Assembly (NCBI GenBank): GCA_900766195.1
Contig: CAAFUN010000117.1
Coordinates: forward strand, 1-9,394
Origin: an uncultured Bacteroides sp.
GTDB lineage: Bacteria; Bacteroidota; Bacteroidia; Bacteroidales; Bacteroidaceae
Reading direction: 5' to 3'
Length of the DNA: 9,394 nt
This document shows, in pieces, positions 5,657 through 9,394 of the stretch (positions within the stretch are counted from its first letter, which is position 1; every line of letters starts with the position of its first letter). The notes under the pieces are model-generated. The model saw only the letters and a program-made list of their open reading frames with translations, searched no databases and had not been told where the DNA came from. Both the position numbers and the translations under genes were made by a program.

Positions 5657-6433
5657 TTATAAAAATGTTTGTTTAAGTTGAGATAGTAATTCCATACCAG
5701 AAATATTATTAAGTCCGGCTGCGCTCAAGAAATCTTTATTTGGCAAGTCAATTTCTACAGCTTTGCAGAAATTCTCAATGTCCGCTCTCAAGGTAGCAGG
5801 GACATCATACTTGTCAGATGGTGCCAACATTCCTGCCAGTCTGAACACATCTTTCTTATGCTTGGCGATATGTTTGCTGTCAACACTCTCACCGTTTTTC
5901 TTTCGCTCGGTCATTTCCAAAAAGGCTCTACACTTCAAACAGATCAGACTTTCGACGTTGGCAATATGAATGCCATCTTCCGTTCTGCTGTGCTCAATGG
6001 TGAAGCGGTAGTAATCATCATCCATCAGTATAGCAGACAGACTGGACAAGTCTTCATTCATTGGAATAGGAGTGATATGAGCATCGGCTGGGAAGTTTAT
6101 CAATCCAATATTTCTCGAGAACAGCTCTATCTGAAATGGAAAGTCACTGTTCTGAGGTTTCATGAAACGGTAATATTCATGTTTATGCCCTTCTTCTGTT
6201 CTTTCACCTTTATTCTTTTCTTCGTATCCGGCAGCCTTTACGAATTCCCAGAAACGGCTAACAAAATCAGTGCTTAGGGCTTCTACTATCAGTATGATAT
6301 CAATATCTTTAGTGGCTCTAGGAACAAGTGCATTCTCTTCTTCATGGATTTCACAGGCTGTTCCACCGATAATCACATAGTTACCTTCGTAAGCAGCGAA
6401 ATACTCTTTAAAACGTTCTATACCTTTTACCAT
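5657..6433 (-). CDS. AbiEii-like nucleotidyltransferase, probable toxin
   Basis: 258 residues with the fold signature of the DNA polymerase beta-like nucleotidyltransferases: Gly23-Gly24 in VIIGGTA, then Asp43 and Asp45 in TKDIDIIL, and a probable third acidic residue Glu103 in QIELFSR. A C-terminal LICLKCRAFLEM helix and KHKKDVFRLA (about 191-200) match the Lys-containing and KD motifs usual in AbiEii/AbiGii-type proteins. AbiEii toxins transfer nucleotides to a target such as tRNA; the target here is unknown. The start ATG overlaps the end of the upstream AbiEi-like gene by 7 nt (ATGGTAA), the antitoxin-then-toxin order of AbiE type IV modules. A phosphoesterase gene follows after 2 nt, which is not part of the standard pair. 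It could instead be a non-toxic modifying enzyme. Confidence 0.8.
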   Translation of the reverse strand: MVKGIERFKEYFAAYEGNYVIIGGTACEIHEEENALVPRATKDIDIILIVEALSTDFVSRFWEFVKAAGYEEKNKGERTEEGHKHEYYRFMKPQNSDFPFQIELFSRNIGLINFPADAHITPIPMNEDLSSLSAILMDDDYYRFTIEHSRTEDGIHIANVESLICLKCRAFLEMTERKKNGESVDSKHIAKHKKDVFRLAGMLAPSDKYDVPATLRADIENFCKAVEIDLPNKDFLSAAGLNNISGMELLSQLKQTFL

Positions 6434-7404
6434 TTTATTTCATTTATCATGTTATCTAATTCAATCTGTATGCGTTCATCTTTACTATCCTTCAGTGAAA
6501 GATAAAGAGATAGGCGATCAACAATACCACTCTTGCTGAGAATGCTTGGATTATATCTCCAGATTTCTATCACGTTCTCTCCGTAGTTTTTATCAACCTC
6601 AATATCCAATGTCTTCAATGCTTCCTTACTGATTGCATAATGCTCTCTGTTTTCTTCGTTGATCATACTGTAGGCAGAGAGTGCATTCACTCCGCTTTTC
6701 ATTAGTCCAGGAATGATGGCATCAGTGCGTAATACCTTTTCTACAGGATTAGTAAAGAAAGGCAAGGCTTTCGTCCAAAGAGCTTTCTTGTCCATATCAA
6801 TGCAAATCTTTTTTTCTTTCGCTCCGGTTGATGAAATTATGGTTTGTGACTCCAACCATCTGACAGCTCTGTTGGCTGTAGAATAAGATATGCCAAAGAT
6901 GTTCATCAGTTCCTTCAGATCCATTCCTGAGAGTGAAGAAATTTGGAGGTGATACAACACCATGCACTGTGCAATTGGTGTCATAAAAGTTTTGATATCG
7001 TCACCTGTATTCCTTGCCTTTTTTAGGTTGAGAAGAAGAGATGGAATAAACATCTGCTTTTGTGGAATAATAAAGTTTACACGTTGTGCAACCAATCTTT
7101 GCAGATTATAGGAAGCAACGTTGTCCAGCAAAACAATTACTGTTGTATTAAGTCTGCGTTCTACAACCTGCATCTGCTTTTGTAGCTGTGCAGGAGTGAC
7201 ATCACTGCTGTTCTTGCAGAAAGCAAAGGTTACAGGAGTATCGAGCAAGTTAGCGTTGTAGAACTTAAAACTAGCACCGATAGCAGTAGGAATATCGGCT
7301 AATTGCTTTTTATCAAAAGCTGTTACCTCTGTTCTATAGTCGAGAGTGGTCTTGATATAAAGGACCAAATCTTTTATATAATCATCGATATTGCACATAA
7401 TCAT
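6427..7404 (-). CDS. AbiEi-like winged-helix protein, probable antitoxin and repressor
   Basis: 325 residues. Residues about 100-130 (LVAQRVNFIIPQKQMFIPSL) resemble the 'GvNyvD..GN.y...p' segment of the N-terminal domain of AbiEi-type antitoxin regulators. Residues about 150-210 form a winged helix-turn-helix, with LKELMNIFGISYSTANRAVR as the recognition part. The family assignment comes from these patterns plus the overlapping nucleotidyltransferase, and is moderate. AbiEi proteins neutralise the toxin and repress their own promoter. The start is ATG 7404, or ATG 7398 two codons later. A -7 box TATCTTTG at 7429-7422 would place transcription initiation only about 10 nt upstream, leaving a very short leader. 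Inverted repeats in the region 7466-7526 are possible operator sites. It is the first gene of the three-gene operon. Confidence 0.7.
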   Translation of the reverse strand: MIMCNIDDYIKDLVLYIKTTLDYRTEVTAFDKKQLADIPTAIGASFKFYNANLLDTPVTFAFCKNSSDVTPAQLQKQMQVVERRLNTTVIVLLDNVASYNLQRLVAQRVNFIIPQKQMFIPSLLLNLKKARNTGDDIKTFMTPIAQCMVLYHLQISSLSGMDLKELMNIFGISYSTANRAVRWLESQTIISSTGAKEKKICIDMDKKALWTKALPFFTNPVEKVLRTDAIIPGLMKSGVNALSAYSMINEENREHYAISKEALKTLDIEVDKNYGENVIEIWRYNPSILSKSGIVDRLSLYLSLKDSKDERIQIELDNMINEIKW

Positions 7405-7421
7405 TGGTGTTTGATTAGATG

Positions 7422-7429
7422 CAAAGATA
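7422..7429 (-). promoter_or_regulatory. -7 box TATCTTTG for the AbiE-like operon
   Basis: A full match to the Bacteroidetes TAnnTTTG -7 consensus on the minus strand, 17 nt before the ATG at 7404. A -33 element is weak: TGTTG at 7450-7446 is closer than the usual 19-21 nt spacing. The implied 5' leader is about 10 nt. Confidence 0.65.
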
Positions 7430-7782
7430 ATGCTTTTATTCTAAACAACAGTGATTTATAATTCAAAATGTTGCATTTAGCTTATTCTATCTTCAAATAA
7501 TGACAAATTGAACAGAAGCAATGTCAATTTTAATGGAATTATTTTTTAATAGAGATTGCCTTTGTACAATCTGTTCTCAATATTTTGGCTGTTTGTCTGT
7601 CTTTTTATTACGAAGGTAGATGTTGCCTATTTTTTTGTATGGTGTCAGTGATATTATTAGTTTTATGTAGTATTATGACAAATATTGCATGTTGTTTATT
7701 CGATAAGAGATATAAAATGCTAAAAAACGTATGATTATTACCATAATAACAAATATCCTTCTTTCGTTCTAAATAAATTATG

Positions 7783-7790
7783 TACCTTTG
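7783..7790 (+). promoter_or_regulatory. -7 box TACCTTTG for the AbiLi-like gene
   Basis: A full match to the Bacteroidetes TAnnTTTG -7 consensus, 36 nt before the ATG at 7827. The -33 side has only a poor candidate, TTTCG at 7762-7766. The position fits a single-gene promoter with a leader of roughly 30 nt. Confidence 0.65.
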
Positions 7791-7826
7791 CATCATTGAA
7801 AGTAACATTCTAAATATAACATTCAT

Positions 7827-9083
7827 ATGATTAGAGAATTTTGGGTTAAGAACTATCTGTCCATTTGCGACAAGCAAGAATTGAGCTTTGTTGCAAAAGG
7901 ACCTGCTTCGGAGCTTGTTTCTGAAGTTGTTGATGATGTGTTTCTATATAAATTGGCAATCCTCTATGGTTCTAATGCTTCTGGCAAATCAAATATGCTC
8001 ATTGCCATGAATGAAGTATTTCGTTTGTTGGTCATGCCTAAATCAAATGCCAGCAAGAAGATTGAGGGTTATATACCTTTTGTATTGACATCCGACAAAC
8101 CTACAGAAATGCATGTATCCTTTTATGCAGATGGTATCAAGTATGATTATGATGTAACTTTTAATAGAGATTATATCCTTAAAGAGGTCTTGAATTACTA
8201 CCCTAAGAAAGCCAAATCGTTGTTCTATGAACGTACATTTGTGGAAGATAAGGTACAAGCCGACATCAAGTTTGGTTCAAGCCTAAAATTGCAAGTTAAA
8301 ACGCAAGATAGTATTAGAGAGAATACGCTCAACAATCATAGTGTCCTTTCGGTTTGCAATAAGGCTGCCTTTAAAGAAGACATCGAGCCATTCAATGTGT
8401 TGAGTAATTGGATTATGACCAACTGCCATGATGTGGATGCAGATGGTGACAAAGAAAAAGGTATCGTTGAGATTCTGAATGAAGCATATACTGATGTGAA
8501 GAAACGAAAATTCTTTAATCAGATGCTCTGCAAGGCAGATTTAAACATACTTGAATATAAGCCCACTGTTGAAGACAGAACTATTTCACAGGAATTTCGT
8601 GATAGAATAAAGCAGGAAGACATTCCAGACAAAATGAAAGAGGCTCTTCTCAAATCTACAGTTGAATCCATCACTTTCTTGAATCATTCAGAAAATGGTA
8701 ATTTTGAAATTCCCCTAAAGCTTCTATCTAAAGGGACAATGAAGTATGTTCGCATCCTTAATACGCTTTATGACATGGTTACAAGCTCACATGTCTATTA
8801 TTTGGACGAGTTGGGTGAAGACCTTCACTATGATTTGCTGTTCTATTATCTGAATGTCTTTCTCTTTAATTCAGACAAATCACAGCTTATCATTACTAGT
8901 CAGGAGACAGCTTTACTTTCTCAAGATTTGATCAATGATAATCGTGGAGTAGTATGGTTTGTTGAAAAAAACAAAGAAACGGCATCTTCCGAATATTCTC
9001 GTGGTGATTCTTTCGGGCTTCATAAGAATCTATCATTATACAATTCTTATCGTATTGGAAGGTTGGGTGCGAACCTGAACTAG
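7827..9083 (+). CDS. AbiLi/RloA-type AAA family ATPase
   Basis: A complete 418-residue ABC/SMC-like ATPase of the RloA/AbiLi kind (COG1106-like). Walker A is GSNASGKS (48-55). The signature-like loop is LLSKGT (299-304). Walker B with the following D-loop is YYLDELGEDLH (324-334). The tail FVEKN...SFGLHKNLSLYNSYRIGRLGANLN fits the family's C-terminal 'FvEKd...Y..GryGa' ending. The usual switch His after Walker B ('TTH' or 'TSH') appears to be Gln359 in IITSQETALL. AbiLi works with a Toprim-like partner, AbiLii/RloB, in phage abortive infection. Here only a damaged remnant of that partner follows, so the ATPase may be orphaned. It is transcribed away from the AbiE-like operon from its own promoter. 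N-terminal start: ATG IREFWVKNYLSI, the typical first strand of these proteins. Confidence 0.88.
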   Translation: MIREFWVKNYLSICDKQELSFVAKGPASELVSEVVDDVFLYKLAILYGSNASGKSNMLIAMNEVFRLLVMPKSNASKKIEGYIPFVLTSDKPTEMHVSFYADGIKYDYDVTFNRDYILKEVLNYYPKKAKSLFYERTFVEDKVQADIKFGSSLKLQVKTQDSIRENTLNNHSVLSVCNKAAFKEDIEPFNVLSNWIMTNCHDVDADGDKEKGIVEILNEAYTDVKKRKFFNQMLCKADLNILEYKPTVEDRTISQEFRDRIKQEDIPDKMKEALLKSTVESITFLNHSENGNFEIPLKLLSKGTMKYVRILNTLYDMVTSSHVYYLDELGEDLHYDLLFYYLNVFLFNSDKSQLIITSQETALLSQDLINDNRGVVWFVEKNKETASSEYSRGDSFGLHKNLSLYNSYRIGRLGANLN

Positions 9084-9095
9084 GTAGTATTTTCA

Positions 9096-9272
9096 TTGAT
9101 ATGGAGAATTGATATTGGTAAACTGCATAAGACAACACTGATATTAGGTGAAGGCCCCACAGAATTCTTCTATTTCAAGTCATTGAATGATGTATTCAAG
9201 GGCTTGACTGTTAAGCCGGATTATCCAAAGCATACAAGTATGAAAGAACTTGACTTGAATATAACTTTTTAA
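9096..9272 (+). pseudogene. Remnant of AbiLii/RloB-like partner gene
   Basis: Downstream of the ATPase an open stretch encodes RIDIGKLHKTTLILGEGPTE and then FFYFKSLNDVFKGL. The EGPTE motif after a hydrophobic strand, followed by YFKSL, is the start of the Toprim-like RloB/AbiLii family, which normally has about 200 residues. Here the frame stops at TAA 9270 after about 55 codons, with no further family sequence seen. The likely original ATG (9101-9103) is out of frame by one base: removing one G of ATGGAGA would give MRIDIGKLHK. The only in-frame start is TTG 9096. The frame is the same as that of the ATPase, separated by its stop codon. It is most simply a frameshifted and truncated gene; a sequencing error could explain the frameshift but not the early end. 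Confidence 0.75.
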
Positions 9273-9327
9273 TATTATGAATAAAGAGACAATGGTTCGT
9301 TATAAAATCATATAGTTTTTACGATAT
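9273..9327. other. Short gene-free stretch after the AbiLii remnant
   Basis: It holds only a 12-codon open frame beginning ATGAATAAAGAG, which has no support as a gene. The junction that truncated the AbiLii remnant probably lies at or just before this stretch. No insertion-sequence end or target-site duplication is evident. Confidence 0.4.
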
Positions 9328-9394
9328 TCATGCTGCCCTATAGGTGGCTATATCAATTAGTTCTTTGACAAGCTTAGCATTTATCTTTCTGTTC
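9328..9394 (-). CDS. C-terminal end of an unidentified gene (right contig edge)
   Basis: On the minus strand an open frame enters from the right edge and ends at TGA (9330-9328). The 21 visible codons read NRKINAKLVKELIDIATYRA plus a final Ala. Residue composition is protein-like, with an amphipathic helix, and the stop is well placed after the remnant of a convergent gene. It is too short to assign a family. Type I restriction genes are plausible neighbours of RloA/RloB genes, but nothing visible proves this. Confidence 0.4.
   Translation of the reverse strand, partial: NRKINAKLVKELIDIATYRAA

Larger units (their letters stand above)
7405..7826. other. Divergent promoter region between the two defence-like modules
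   Basis: A 422-bp gene-free region that serves a leftward and a rightward promoter (annotated separately). Two inverted repeats lie on the side of the AbiEi-like gene: AAATG-TTG-CATTT (7466-7478), and an imperfect TGAC(AA)ATTG...CAATGTCA (7501-7526). Either could be an AbiEi-type operator. The remainder is AT-rich sequence in which no small gene or RNA could be recognised. Confidence 0.55.

Noticed and set aside
5763..6277. Two plus-strand open frames of 68 and 139 codons
   Set aside because: Both are antisense shadows of the nucleotidyltransferase gene, whose motifs are clear.
7608..7877. Minus-strand open frame of 89 codons in the divergent promoter region
   Set aside because: It overlaps the promoter and start of the ATPase gene, has low-complexity AT-driven composition and no promoter of its own.
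8043..9138. Minus-strand open frames of 71 and 68 codons
   Set aside because: Antisense to the ATPase gene or its end; no independent support.

Overview
The window is an AT-rich piece of a Bacteroidota (probably Bacteroidales gut-type) genome, most likely a metagenomic or draft contig. This is inferred from TAnnTTTG-type -7 promoter boxes ahead of genes (clear at 7422-7429 and 7783-7790), from a Bacteroidetes-style tyrosine integrase with excisionase-like HTH partners, and from starts that mostly lack a Shine-Dalgarno. The first 21 bases are not biological: they match the Illumina TruSeq read-2 adapter, so real sequence begins at about base 22.

Left part (22-3970), all on the minus strand: the integration module of an integrative or mobilizable element. 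Reading leftwards it holds a complete tyrosine recombinase (2804-3970), a coupled protein of unknown function (1750-2802), a second unknown protein with a doubtful start (857-1672), a terminator-like hairpin (723-759), and two overlapping coiled-coil plus excisionase-type HTH proteins (271-687, and a partial one at 22-284 cut by the contig end). Part of the leader is shared: a 14-bp sequence occurs exactly 9-10 nt upstream of the start codons of both the integrase and the first HTH gene.

Middle (3971-4874): about 900 bp without a gene but full of structure. Next to the integrase are five copies of a TTTTGTCACC-type motif in about 73 bp, including a perfect 20-bp palindrome and an 11-bp tandem repeat. 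Further on are another 11-bp tandem repeat, dispersed direct repeats and a 9-bp inverted repeat. Near 4580-4725 sit two copies of a hairpin with identical arms, equal 23-nt spacers and different but self-complementary centres. The element end or attachment site probably lies in this stretch; no tRNA is recognisable.

Right part (4875-9394): two divergent defence or toxin-antitoxin type modules around a 422-bp promoter region. Leftward is a tight three-gene operon: an AbiEi-like winged-helix protein, an AbiEii-like nucleotidyltransferase (7-nt overlap) and a complete calcineurin-like metallophosphoesterase (2-nt gap). The third gene makes this more than a standard AbiE type IV toxin-antitoxin pair and is the best candidate here for a little-described system. 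Rightward is an intact AbiLi/RloA-type ATPase followed by a remnant of its usual partner AbiLii/RloB, which is out of frame with its likely ATG and truncated after about 55 codons. The last 67 bases hold the C-terminal end of an unidentified minus-strand gene.
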